DNA of 64,000 nucleotides from Ralstonia sp. RRA (GTDB taxonomy: Bacteria; Pseudomonadota; Gammaproteobacteria; Burkholderiales; Burkholderiaceae). The DNA is taken from NCBI RefSeq assembly GCF_037023145.1, contig NZ_CP146091.1, positions 682,001 through 746,000 of the forward strand, read 5' to 3'. Positions 28,960-38,076 of the stretch are shown here, piece after piece. The notes below the pieces were generated by a model, which saw nothing but the letters and a program-made list of their open reading frames with translations, was not told the DNA's origin and did no database searches. Every line of letters begins with the position of its first letter. Position 1 is the stretch's first letter. The position numbers and the translations under genes are program-made.

Positions 28960-29844
28960 ATGGAAGCGAAACCAGTTACTGTCCAGCATGCCGATGATGA
29001 TGGTGTAGTCATCAGGGTTGACGACGTATTGCGTTTTTTCAGACGTTACGCCGGGATGATCTTGGGATTGAGTCTGGCGGGGGCGGCCATTGGCGTCTGC
29101 CTAACATATTTCATTCCCAAACAATGGGAGGCGACGGGGATTCTGCAGGTTGGCCAGGTCGCGAATGAAACGACACCGGCTTCGCCAATCTCGATCGAGC
29201 CCGCTGCGCGAGCACTGGAGCGTGTGAGAACACCGCAATTCACGAACAACGTCTTGAAGCTCCTTGGCGAGCCGAGTGGAGCTGACGGAAGCGCGGTTTC
29301 AGTCTTGGTTCGCCGTTCGTTGAAGTCGACGCCGCTAAGTGATCCGGGGCTCATTCAGTTTGCGGTACGTGGCCATTCGCCTGAAGAGGCGCGACGTGCG
29401 GCGCAAGCGGTCGCAGACGAGCTGACTCGCATTCACGCGGGGTTGATGCGCCCGTCCCTGGATAAGCTCGATGCGGATCTGGCAGAGGTGGAACAGGGGC
29501 TGATCACAGAGGGCAAGCGACGTGATTCACTCAGCGAACTAGTGAAGACTCGAGGCCAAACGGGGGTCGCTGGAAAGTTTTCCGAGAACGTTCTCCTCAA
29601 TGAGATGCTTGCCGAGAACGATAAAGCGCTTCGTCTTCTGCGGCTTCGGAAGAACGCACTTCAGGAGCTCTTGACCGAGGCGCGTACGTTTAACACCCAT
29701 CTGCTTGCGCCGGTCGAGGTGGATGGGCGCAACATATATCCGCGTCTGGGCCCCTTTGGGGCAGCTGGTTTGGCGATTGGGTTGCTTCTAAGTCTGTTGC
29801 TCGGCACTGCGATTGAAGTGAAACGCCGAATGCAGCAGCTGTAA
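28960..29844 (+). CDS. Wzz-type chain-length determinant protein
   Basis: 294 residues with the PCP architecture. A short cytoplasmic N-terminus (IRVDDVLRFFRRYA) is followed by TM1 at about 31-49. A large periplasmic helical part has a coiled-coil near 165-230, and TM2 is at about 265-285, ending in KRRMQQL. There is no tyrosine-kinase domain, so it is the Wzz type that sets O-antigen length rather than the fused capsule type. Last gene of the plus-strand arm; it converges with the membrane protein at 29943. Confidence 0.85.
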   Translation: MEAKPVTVQHADDDGVVIRVDDVLRFFRRYAGMILGLSLAGAAIGVCLTYFIPKQWEATGILQVGQVANETTPASPISIEPAARALERVRTPQFTNNVLKLLGEPSGADGSAVSVLVRRSLKSTPLSDPGLIQFAVRGHSPEEARRAAQAVADELTRIHAGLMRPSLDKLDADLAEVEQGLITEGKRRDSLSELVKTRGQTGVAGKFSENVLLNEMLAENDKALRLLRLRKNALQELLTEARTFNTHLLAPVEVDGRNIYPRLGPFGAAGLAIGLLLSLLLGTAIEVKRRMQQL

Positions 29845-29867
29845 CGGTGCAACCTCTGACTCAAGTC

Positions 29868-29917
29868 GCACAGCGGTTATTTTCGATATCGGAACTGGAT
29901 GACCAGAACCGCTGTGC
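29868..29917. terminator. long-loop hairpin between converging polysaccharide arms
   Basis: GCACAGCGGTT at 29868-29878 pairs perfectly with AACCGCTGTGC at 29907-29917 across a 28-base loop containing the small palindrome CGATATCG. It lies in the 98-base gap between the 3' ends of the wzz-type gene and the converging membrane-protein gene, so a bidirectional terminator is plausible. No long T-run follows, hence moderate confidence. Confidence 0.5.
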
Positions 29918-29942
29918 AAGGTGTCGCCTAAGGGGTGCCCAT

Positions 29943-31271
29943 CTAGGTGCTGGCAGTTTCCAAAGACAGATTCAAGCATGCATTACCGCGCCGGCTCGCA
30001 GCCAGAAAAATAACGATTGACAAGTTGGTTGCAATGACGCACCAGTACGCATAGCGAAAATCAACCGATGGAACGGCTGCCAGCAAACTGAAATAGCAGC
30101 CCAGCGCCGAAAGATTTAACGCAAATATCTGCATCCTCTCAACAGGCGATTGAATTCTTGTGCCCAATGCGAGCATGACGATCGAGAGAATTAGCCACGT
30201 GTATGGTTTGAACAGTTCGCTTAGAACACTGTTCTGGCTCTTCGCGACATAGTCTTCCATTAGCTGGGCCTGATCGGGGCGAGACAGAACTATATTCAAA
30301 TCATTCCGCATGATTCCCGGCTGCCATACATAGGCCGGTGCAAGACTCGGAGAGCGCAGAAAATAGAGGAAAGCATCCCAGCGCATCTTCAGCGATAACA
30401 GGGGATGTGCGAGTACCGTATTCTTCCAAAGCCGATGAGTCTCTTCATACGGTGTCCCGGTCATAAGGCTGCCGCTTACATCATAGCCGCGGCTAATAAA
30501 GCACAGCGCGCGCTCATACAGAATGGGTTGCTTGGTGCACGCCATGAGGTCGTCTCGCTTTACCCAAGGGAGTAAATTCTCTCCAGTTTGAGCGGAAATT
30601 TTTGCGATCTCATCGCCCATGAGCAGAGTCTCATAGTGCTTCCGCTCGGCCTTCAGGAGGCCATAAGTAATCGCGGACACAGCAAGCCAGAACGCAACGG
30701 AGACAGTTGCAGTAATCAGGAGTCCCGAGAGTACTTTCCTGGGGCACAAGTAACGCAGCGAGGCGAAAAAAATAAGGGGTGCAGTGGCAAGAATCGCGTT
30801 GTGCCGTACCGCAAATGCATAAAATAGGAACGGTAAACTCAGCAATGCTAGCTTTCTGCTGTTCTTTTGGTTAAACAGCAGCCCTGTTGCCACCAGCAGT
30901 GAAAATGCCATTCCAACGTCCTTCCAGAGCACGCCGGAGAAATTCAGAATCCAGGGTAGGAAGAAGATGCTTGGAACGAGTACTTTCAGGTAGGGGTTGG
31001 AGATATTTATCTGCCAGATGAATATTCCAATCACCAATAGCACTAGATGCAAGACGAGCAAACTCTGGGGGCCGGAAACCAGCATCAGGCTCAGATGCCA
31101 CACATAAGACATGATTGCCGGGTGGCTGTCCGAATAGCTTTGATTCAGCGCACTCTGATATTGAGTGATAGAGTCATGGGACATAAAGCCTGGGGCAAAG
31201 CATGTCCAGATTGTCAGAATAAGCAGGGCGGTTGTCGCGCCGGTCAATAACTTGCCGTATTTGCTGTTCAT
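29943..31271 (-). CDS. multi-spanning membrane protein of the polysaccharide locus, GT-C-like
   Basis: 442 residues with about ten hydrophobic helices. After the first helix comes PGFMSHDSITQYQSAL, then SDSHPAIMSYVWH: an acidic residue in the first periplasmic loop, as in GT-C type glycosyltransferases that use polyprenyl-linked donors. I cannot name a subfamily. It might decorate the polymer with side-chain sugars or be a second polymerase. It lies downstream of Block A in the same direction but after a 162-base gap with no clear terminator. Low GC suggests acquisition. Confidence 0.6.
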   Translation of the reverse strand: MNSKYGKLLTGATTALLILTIWTCFAPGFMSHDSITQYQSALNQSYSDSHPAIMSYVWHLSLMLVSGPQSLLVLHLVLLVIGIFIWQINISNPYLKVLVPSIFFLPWILNFSGVLWKDVGMAFSLLVATGLLFNQKNSRKLALLSLPFLFYAFAVRHNAILATAPLIFFASLRYLCPRKVLSGLLITATVSVAFWLAVSAITYGLLKAERKHYETLLMGDEIAKISAQTGENLLPWVKRDDLMACTKQPILYERALCFISRGYDVSGSLMTGTPYEETHRLWKNTVLAHPLLSLKMRWDAFLYFLRSPSLAPAYVWQPGIMRNDLNIVLSRPDQAQLMEDYVAKSQNSVLSELFKPYTWLILSIVMLALGTRIQSPVERMQIFALNLSALGCYFSLLAAVPSVDFRYAYWCVIATNLSIVIFLAASRRGNACLNLSLETAST

Positions 31272-31433
31272 CGCAATGATGCTTGAGCCACTTTTAATGT
31301 TAATGGCATAAGGCCGTTAGGCGTTCGACGTTGACGTCTATGATCTGGTGCCGCACTTTGTATGCCGGTATTACGACTGCGATCTTGGCGGAATGACTTC
31401 TTGTCATGTTAAATCGGCATGAACCTGGCAAAT

Positions 31434-32555
31434 TTAGTGAGTCGCCTGCTGCAAGCGAGCCAAAACGTCATCGTATTCGTCCAGGATTTTTCTCCATAGG
31501 AATTGTTCCACACAGCGCTGCTGCGCCGCATTAATCATCCTGGTACGCGCCGCGAGGTCGGGAGGATTGTCCAGATGGGTGGTCAGGTCGACCGCTGCCT
31601 TGAAGAACAGTCCGGACGCATCACCACCTAGAACCCACCGATTGAACGGATTGTCGTGGGCCAGAAGCAATGCGCCAGCGGCCATAGCTTCGATCAAGGA
31701 TGGGTTGGTACCCCCTACCGAATGGCCATGAATGTACAGGTTGCTACGACGCCGTAGTTCGTTCAGTACGCTAGTGTTGTAAACACCGCCGGCGAAATGG
31801 ACATCTGTGTGTTTGGCGCGAAGTTGTCGACCGTAGTCATTGATCTCGAAGTTACCCAGAACAACCATGGGCTTCTTCTTCTCGCTGCGTTCAAATGCCT
31901 CGAGAATCACATGAATCTGGTTCTCTGGCTCTGGACGCGCCACCACTAGGGAGAAGCTCTGACTCGGATACTGCGTGAGTAGCGGGTGGGACAGATCGTC
32001 TCTGTTCCCGGGTTGCAGCGCGTCGTCATCCACACCATATGCAATCATGGTGGATTCCTTACCAAGCTCCTCTTGCAAGTAACGTTGGATTTCTGGGTGA
32101 TCGGCGATAAGAATATCTGCCTGACGGGCGGCTGACCGCTCATTCATGCGCAGCCAGATGCGCGCAAGTCGTCCCCATTTCTCTCGTCGCCACTCAATAC
32201 CATCCATGTTGACGGCGTGCGGAATGGATCGTTGTTTCAGGTAACGCTGGAACACACCGGTCCCGTAGCCGAAGATCAATGCCACGGCGTTCTCTGGCAC
32301 CTCTTTGAACGACCGCCAGTCATACTCAATGGTGCCGAGAGGGCCGCTGCTGCGAACCGAGATAAATCGGCGTCGAACCCCCATCCAAAGATCCTCATCA
32401 ACGTTGTCTTTATTAACGGTGGGGTCCTGATTGCAGAACACGGTCACGTTGTGCCCCTGGCTAACCAGGTGGGGAGCAAGCACCTCAACCAATCTCTCGA
32501 ATCCGCCGTAGCGGTTCGGAATGCCGCGTACGCCGATCAGATAAACATTTGCCAT
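31434..32555 (-). CDS. glycosyltransferase family 4 with DUF1972 N-terminus
   Basis: 373 residues. The opening VYLIGVRGIPNRYGGFERLVE is the DUF1972 signature found on many rhamnosyl- and glucosyltransferases. The GT4 donor half shows the loop GHSVGGTNPSLIEAMAAGALLLA with the expected acidic residue. It is a soluble or peripheral cytoplasmic enzyme that adds a sugar to the lipid-linked unit. A rhamnosyl function would agree with rmlBDAC nearby but is inference. Last gene of Block A. Confidence 0.85.
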   Translation of the reverse strand: MANVYLIGVRGIPNRYGGFERLVEVLAPHLVSQGHNVTVFCNQDPTVNKDNVDEDLWMGVRRRFISVRSSGPLGTIEYDWRSFKEVPENAVALIFGYGTGVFQRYLKQRSIPHAVNMDGIEWRREKWGRLARIWLRMNERSAARQADILIADHPEIQRYLQEELGKESTMIAYGVDDDALQPGNRDDLSHPLLTQYPSQSFSLVVARPEPENQIHVILEAFERSEKKKPMVVLGNFEINDYGRQLRAKHTDVHFAGGVYNTSVLNELRRRSNLYIHGHSVGGTNPSLIEAMAAGALLLAHDNPFNRWVLGGDASGLFFKAAVDLTTHLDNPPDLAARTRMINAAQQRCVEQFLWRKILDEYDDVLARLQQATH

Positions 32556-32564
32556 AGTCCAGAC

Positions 32565-33374
32565 TTAGTGTAGGTAGCGCCCGCGCAGGACGTCACTCAG
32601 GATTCGAAGAAGACCTGCCATGCCGCCGAGGCAATAGCGCAGAAAGCCGGAGGGCCACGAGGATTTCAGGAGCACCCGACGCGCGGTGAATTCACCTTTA
32701 CGCATCCTCCAGATGGCGCCAGATAATCCCCCGCTAGTGCCAGCGGGACGGTAGACGATAGACAACTCCCGCTCGAGAAAGCGGATTCGCGTATCAGATT
32801 GAACGTAGTGAAGAAGGAAGCACCAGTCTTCGCAGTATCGAAGTCGCACCAACCCGAGCCGCCGTTCCCGTCGGACAACCAGCGCGGGTGTGATCACCGG
32901 ATTCAGGAGCGCAATCCACCAGCTGAATGGGATCCAGCGGCTCAGCGAGTGCGCCCAAAGGCGCGCTAACTTACCATACTTGGGCATCCCCTGAACATCA
33001 TGAAACAGCAGATCAACTGGAGTGCTGTCGAGCTGCTGAAGTACCAGATCGATCTTGTCCTGCGTGAAGCTGTCGTCGGAGTCAAGGAACGCGATGTGGC
33101 TGAACCGCGCTCTTCTGATGCCCAGATTTCGGGCTGCCTGCGGCCCGCGATTGCGCTCGAACCGATAGCAGCGGATCGGGATGTTGTGGTTGTTGTTTGC
33201 GGGAAGCAGTGGACGCAGGTCTTCCGTGGATCCGTCATCGATAACGATGATCTCGACGCGATCAGGTTGTGCCGAGGCAACCGACTGACACGCTCGCGAC
33301 ACCATCTCCACGCGATTGAGCGTAGGAATGACCACTGATAGACCAGTCGGCCTCACAGAAGAATTGAATTGCAT
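32565..33374 (-). CDS. glycosyltransferase family 2
   Basis: 269 residues with a GT-A fold. LSVVIPTLNRVEMV opens the nucleotide-sugar domain, VIDDGSTEDL follows, and FLDSDDSF holds the DxD-type metal motif. NRGPQAARNLGIRRA is also typical. It should transfer a sugar in building the repeat unit; the donor cannot be told. It lies two bases from the wzy-like stop and ten before the DUF1972 gene, so it belongs to the Block A operon. Confidence 0.88.
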   Translation of the reverse strand: MQFNSSVRPTGLSVVIPTLNRVEMVSRACQSVASAQPDRVEIIVIDDGSTEDLRPLLPANNNHNIPIRCYRFERNRGPQAARNLGIRRARFSHIAFLDSDDSFTQDKIDLVLQQLDSTPVDLLFHDVQGMPKYGKLARLWAHSLSRWIPFSWWIALLNPVITPALVVRRERRLGLVRLRYCEDWCFLLHYVQSDTRIRFLERELSIVYRPAGTSGGLSGAIWRMRKGEFTARRVLLKSSWPSGFLRYCLGGMAGLLRILSDVLRGRYLH

Positions 33375-33376
33375 GA

Positions 33377-34441
33377 TCAGTTGAAGAACGGGAGCTCACG
33401 CATGTAGGTTGATCCGGCTGCCCAGGTGAGGAGGATGACAACGTTCATAGCCGATAGGGCAATGAATTGACTCCCCGAGTTCGTGTAGGGGGTGAGCGAC
33501 GGGCTGAGCGTTAAAAACAAGATGACTGGGTACATACCGTAAATGAAGCGATACCCAAAATAAGGCAACGTGAGAAACGGCACGCAGATAATGGCTAGCC
33601 GAAGCGAAATGACATAAGTCTTGTCAGACAAGATATTGCTGGTTCTTACTCCGTTTCGGCGAAACAGGATCGGAGCCAGCAATGCGGAAACAACGCAGGA
33701 AAAGGAAAGGATGCGAATCCAAAGCTCGCTGCTTTCGTGCATCGTGTACTTGTTGATCTCGTACAGAAAGCGTGAAACAAAAGGCAGCTCAATGGAGCTG
33801 TGCAGAGAGTGGACGGTGAGCAGAATCAGCCCTGCCATTAACGGCAGGAAGACCTTCCAGTTCTGTCGCGCCAGAAAGTACCCGAGCAATACCAGGCCGG
33901 CGCTTGTATGAAAGGCCATTGAAAATGCGCCCAGCAACAATGTGAGCAGCAAGTTGACAGGTGCGAGAGATATGCCAAGCACCATCAATCCTACCGATAA
34001 GCCTTGTCTCAATGCATTGGTGGACAGTTCAATCCCGATGAGCGATAGCAGGAACGCCGACAAATAGCATAGGCGGACACGCCACGGAGCACGGAAAAAA
34101 AGCACGGGTAGCACAATCAGGAAAATCCATGCGGCGGGCAGAAAATTGGTATCGCAGCTGCCGAACATGGCAAAGTTCAGCGCCTCAGTTGCGATCTGGA
34201 AGCTGGATTCACGATCCTCTATCAGCCCTCCTTTGCAGAAATCGGTAAATATTCCCGCGTAGGTAACCGTGTCAACTCCAAAGTCGAGGCTGCGAAAACA
34301 CATCATCGTGATGATGATGATGACCGCTGTAGCACCGCCGATGAGATGCGGTGCGGGATGTCGGACGTTCAGCAGGCGGGCGCTGACGCCTGAGGACAGC
34401 GATAGCACAACGGCTATCAAGACAATGTCAGTCAGAAACAT
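33377..34441 (-). CDS. wzy: Wzy-like O-unit polymerase (EpsG-type membrane protein)
   Basis: 354 residues with ten or more predicted membrane helices and a large loop near 70-100. SLDFGVDTVTYAGIFTDF and a row of helices match the EpsG/Wzy style. Polymerases of this group have little sequence identity, so the call rests on topology and place between glycosyltransferases. It would join lipid-linked repeats on the periplasmic side and is the only clear polymerase candidate in Block A. Confidence 0.7.
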   Translation of the reverse strand: MFLTDIVLIAVVLSLSSGVSARLLNVRHPAPHLIGGATAVIIIITMMCFRSLDFGVDTVTYAGIFTDFCKGGLIEDRESSFQIATEALNFAMFGSCDTNFLPAAWIFLIVLPVLFFRAPWRVRLCYLSAFLLSLIGIELSTNALRQGLSVGLMVLGISLAPVNLLLTLLLGAFSMAFHTSAGLVLLGYFLARQNWKVFLPLMAGLILLTVHSLHSSIELPFVSRFLYEINKYTMHESSELWIRILSFSCVVSALLAPILFRRNGVRTSNILSDKTYVISLRLAIICVPFLTLPYFGYRFIYGMYPVILFLTLSPSLTPYTNSGSQFIALSAMNVVILLTWAAGSTYMRELPFFN

Positions 34442-34505
34442 AGGATGGTGCGTCCGGTTGGCAACGTGTTCACGACAAACGCGACTGGTGCCAGTAGAGA
34501 GCGTC

Positions 34506-35684
34506 TTATCGATTGCTCTTTGTCAATTCCAGTTTCTTGCCCATCTTTTGGATATGCAGCGACGCGACACTGAATGCCTGCTCGGTGTTCAGCACATCGC
34601 GCAGAACAATCGTGTTATCGGGGTGAAAGCGCTTCAATTGACGCTGGACAATCGAGCGTCCGATGCGCGTAGCTTCGCGTGCCATTGCGCCTAGGAACTC
34701 AAATGCCGTTGCCACATAACCGGCTTCGCGAGCATGCTGCAACATGCACTGCATCACCATCCCCTTGTATTGCGGATCACTGATCAAGCAGCGCAGATAG
34801 AGCATCGAGAAGTTCGCCTTCTGGAGCCACTGCGGCTTGTCTTCGATACCTTTCAGCAGTGAGTATCCCCACACAGTGGGGACGCTGTAGTACTCCGGTA
34901 CGCGCGCGTCCCACACTAGATTCTTGAACGCACCAATGTGTGCGTTATCGCGAAGTCCACCTACGTGGCGACCCTGTGCACTTTTTCCGGAAGTGCTGCC
35001 AGCACATGCACCTGGGATGACAATAGGAAAATCAACCTGATAGCTTTTTTGACTTTCAAGCGATATCAGCGCCGCACTGTAGATGTCTGGGCTGACCCCT
35101 CCAAAAAGTTCACCATGCCTCGCAACGATACGCTCGACCAGTTGGCGGGAGATCATTCCGGCATAGGCACGGGGCATGCCGAGCACGCCGCCCCCCATAT
35201 TACGCAGCGCGATCGACAACTCTGCCTTTGCGTCGAAGGGAGTCACTCGTCCATCAAAGTCGCTGATAACGAGCGTGCTCCCTTCGGCCTTCCATCGTGT
35301 CGTGCTTGAGAAGGTCGGCCAGTAGTACAACATGGGGAAGGTGAAGCTGAAGGCGTCAACATGGTTGGCGATCCCCCAACGCGCAACCTCCGTGATCTGC
35401 GTGGATACCAGATCATCATCCCCAATGAATGCTAGGTACTCACCCGTTGCATGACTCAGCGCGAGATTGAAGTTGTCAACTACGCTGAGCGGTTCGCCGG
35501 GCCGAAGAAGCTTTAGGCGCGAACTGTCCTCGCCAGCAAATTCGGGGCTGATTCTGTCTTCATTGGTGGTGTCGCTGACAACGACTTCCAGTTCGTCGGA
35601 GGCCGCCAGCACCGCACGGATCGTGGAAACCGCGCATTCAGGGCGTCCGTGAGTGGGGATGATGACTGATACCAGTGGGCGCAT
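34506..35684 (-). CDS. glycosyltransferase family 2
   Basis: 392 residues. The GT-A domain opens PLVSVIIPTHGRPE, VVVSDTTNED follows, and YLAFIGDDDLV gives the DxD motif. The C-terminal 150 residues are helical with no known domain. The ATG overlaps the TAA of the dehydratase gene by one base (TAATG), so translation is coupled. A 64-base gap separates it from the wzy-like gene. Confidence 0.87.
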   Translation of the reverse strand: MRPLVSVIIPTHGRPECAVSTIRAVLAASDELEVVVSDTTNEDRISPEFAGEDSSRLKLLRPGEPLSVVDNFNLALSHATGEYLAFIGDDDLVSTQITEVARWGIANHVDAFSFTFPMLYYWPTFSSTTRWKAEGSTLVISDFDGRVTPFDAKAELSIALRNMGGGVLGMPRAYAGMISRQLVERIVARHGELFGGVSPDIYSAALISLESQKSYQVDFPIVIPGACAGSTSGKSAQGRHVGGLRDNAHIGAFKNLVWDARVPEYYSVPTVWGYSLLKGIEDKPQWLQKANFSMLYLRCLISDPQYKGMVMQCMLQHAREAGYVATAFEFLGAMAREATRIGRSIVQRQLKRFHPDNTIVLRDVLNTEQAFSVASLHIQKMGKKLELTKSNR

Positions 35685-36694
35685 TACTTCTTCACCTGTT
35701 TACGAACATAGGGCAGCGTGAGCAGAAGCTGCTTGATGCGCTCCACGCTCAATCGCTCGGTGTTGTGCGAGGTGTAGTCATCAACGTCGTTGGCGTCGGG
35801 TTGGCCTTCCAGAATGAACTTGTCGTAGTTCAGGTCGCGATTGTCCGCGATGATTCGGTAGTAGCGGCCCATATCTTCCGCCTTGGCCATTTCTTCACGT
35901 GATACCAGCGTCTCGTAGAGTTTTTCGCCGTGGCGAGTACCGATAATCTCGACGGGGGCATCACTATTGAGGAGTTCCTTCAGCGCCTGTCCGAGGTCCG
36001 CGATCGTGGAGGCCGGAGCCTTCTGGACAAAGATATCCCCTTGGGTGCCGTGCTGGAAAGCATGCAGTACGAGGTCGACTGAGTCTTCCAGCGACATCAG
36101 GAAGCGGGTCATCTTGGGGTCAGTCACGGTCAACGGTTTTCCTGCCTTGATCTTGTCGATGAAGAGCGGAATGACCGAGCCGCGCGAGGCCATCACGTTG
36201 CCATAGCGGGTGGCGCAAAGTACCGTGCCACCTTCGCGAACGGTGCGCGACTTTGCAACCATGATTTTCTCGGCCATGGCTTTGGAGATACCCATCGCAT
36301 TGATCGGATACACCGCCTTATCGGTGCTTAGCACGACAACCCGCTTGACGTTGTTGGCGATGGCGGCGTTCAGGACGTTCTCGGTGCCGACGACATTGGT
36401 GAGCGTCGCCTCCATTGGGTAGAACTCGCAGGAAGGCACCTGCTTGAGGGCCGCCGCATGAAAGACGTAGTCGACACCGTCCATCGCGCGTGCGACGCTT
36501 TCGTAGTTGCGAACATCACCGATATGAAATTTGACTTTGCGATTGTTGATGGCAATTCGCATGTCTTCCTGTTTCTTCTCGTCACGGCTAAAAACAATGA
36601 TCTCTTTCACCGACGAGTGCAGAAAACGATTCAGAACCGTATTGCCGAACGAGCCTGTTCCGCCGGTGATCATCAGGACTTTATTGTCAAACAT
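35684..36694 (-). CDS. fnlA: UDP-HexNAc dehydratase/epimerase of the FnlA/CapE (WbjB) family
   Basis: 336 residues of extended SDR: TGGTGSFGN at 10-18, FSRDEKKQEDMR, HAAALKQVPSCEF, STDKAVYPINAMGISKAMAEK, ATRYGNVMASRGSVIPLF and GTRHGEKLYETLVSREEM. This block pattern is that of FnlA/CapE/WbjB, which dehydrates UDP-GlcNAc with C5 inversion. The usual Tyr of YxxxK is Met134 (MGISK, Lys138), as I recall for this subfamily. FnlB and FnlC homologues, needed for L-FucNAc, are absent; aminotransferases are present instead. The product is therefore probably a 4-amino sugar, which is inference. Confidence 0.85.
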   Translation of the reverse strand: MFDNKVLMITGGTGSFGNTVLNRFLHSSVKEIIVFSRDEKKQEDMRIAINNRKVKFHIGDVRNYESVARAMDGVDYVFHAAALKQVPSCEFYPMEATLTNVVGTENVLNAAIANNVKRVVVLSTDKAVYPINAMGISKAMAEKIMVAKSRTVREGGTVLCATRYGNVMASRGSVIPLFIDKIKAGKPLTVTDPKMTRFLMSLEDSVDLVLHAFQHGTQGDIFVQKAPASTIADLGQALKELLNSDAPVEIIGTRHGEKLYETLVSREEMAKAEDMGRYYRIIADNRDLNYDKFILEGQPDANDVDDYTSHNTERLSVERIKQLLLTLPYVRKQVKK

Positions 36695-36706
36695 TATAAA
36701 TATCTC

Positions 36707-38068
36707 TCAAAAATTCCGAATCAGAAATTGGGCGACCAATGCAATAGCTATGAGTGGCGTGATGAGTTTTAATGTTAATGCGGCTGAATACTTTGCTGCA
36801 GCATGCACTTTCTCCAAATTGAATGCTCTGGCCCAACTGATGAGGGTCGATGATGCTTGATAGGCGGCGTATACAAAGCATACGCTTTGGACGCTCTGCT
36901 TGTAGGCGGCAAAGGCGGCCAGCGCCAATGTGGCAGCACTGAGGGCCATGGATGCTACAGCTTGGAAGCGGAAATCTTTTGCGTAAAGCAATAGCGTGTA
37001 GGGGATATAGCCAAATGCGCCCACGACAAAACCGGGCAGGAGTATTCCTACATAGTGGGAAATGATCTTGTCGTCATGATTATGGCCAACCCAGAAACTA
37101 ATGAGAGGATCTCGCGCCAGCCAGAAAGCCAGGCATGGCAGAGATGTGATCAGAATTGTGCAAAGTACGAATCTCTGGATCGTGACATTGGGAAAGGTGT
37201 CACCCTCGAGATTCTGATTCAGCACACGAGGCTGAAAGTACTGGCTGATGGGGCCGGCTAGCAGTGAGAGCGGAACCATGCAAACAGTCGTCGCCAGAAA
37301 ATAGGGTGACACACTGTTGGCAGAAATCAAGCCGGAGACCAAGGGCTTGTCCAACTGAGTAACGGCTGCACCCGCCGCGGAGAAGAGTACCAGCGCACGC
37401 CCCTTCTTTATCAGCTCGAATGCATCACGGATTCCGGGTCGCTCTAGAACTGACTGTCTCGAGGCATCGATCCAGTATGTGAAACAACGATAGCGCGTGA
37501 CCAATGCCTGACCAGCGGAAAACACGAGTTGCGTGACGATGAACGCCATCATCGTGTTGGAAATGGCCGCCAGGACGTAGGCCGTAGCGCAGGCTCTAGC
37601 TGCTACACCCACGACCTGAATTGTGCTCGCCGCCGAATACTCACGACGGGCGAGCATGGTTGCGTAGTACATGTTCTGGAGTACCAGCACCCAAAAGAGC
37701 GCGATGGCGCCCATGATGGTGCCCCATCCGATACTGGAGAAAGCACCCAGAACCTTAAGGCAGACAGTGACTGGTATCAGCAGAAAATAGAACCCTGTCA
37801 GGCTGATCTCTGCGGTACGCGTGAGTGTAAGCAGCTCCGCTGGAGAGGAGTGGGCAATCGCGACGTCACGGCCGATCAGCGTTGACATGCCCAGATCCAG
37901 CATGATCAAGAGATTCTGAAGCGACAGAATCACGGCGACCACGCCGAATTGCTCCGGACCGAGGTGATGTCGATAGAACGGCAGGAAGATGAATCCCACA
38001 AGCACTGCCGACACTCTGCCGGCATACAGCATCACCATATCGAGCGCAGTGGTACGCAGCAATTTCAT
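36707..38068 (-). CDS. wzx: O-unit flippase (Wzx/polysaccharide transport family)
   Basis: 453 residues with about twelve membrane helices. The N-terminus LDMVMLYAGRVSAVLVGFIFLPFY and the next HHLGPEQFGVVAVILS are typical of the MOP/PST superfamily. It moves lipid-linked repeat units across the inner membrane. The ATG at 38068, with AAAGGTA upstream, was preferred to a frame from 38161 that overlaps the preceding aminotransferase. It is one of two flippases in the window. Confidence 0.9.
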   Translation of the reverse strand: MKLLRTTALDMVMLYAGRVSAVLVGFIFLPFYRHHLGPEQFGVVAVILSLQNLLIMLDLGMSTLIGRDVAIAHSSPAELLTLTRTAEISLTGFYFLLIPVTVCLKVLGAFSSIGWGTIMGAIALFWVLVLQNMYYATMLARREYSAASTIQVVGVAARACATAYVLAAISNTMMAFIVTQLVFSAGQALVTRYRCFTYWIDASRQSVLERPGIRDAFELIKKGRALVLFSAAGAAVTQLDKPLVSGLISANSVSPYFLATTVCMVPLSLLAGPISQYFQPRVLNQNLEGDTFPNVTIQRFVLCTILITSLPCLAFWLARDPLISFWVGHNHDDKIISHYVGILLPGFVVGAFGYIPYTLLLYAKDFRFQAVASMALSAATLALAAFAAYKQSVQSVCFVYAAYQASSTLISWARAFNLEKVHAAAKYSAALTLKLITPLIAIALVAQFLIRNF

Positions 38069-38076
38069 CGGTACCT

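Noticed and set aside
34300..34325. Short ATG/GAT triplet repeat inside the wzy-like gene as a phase-variation tract
   Set aside because: Only four to five triplets, and changes in triplets keep the frame, so no on/off switch would result.
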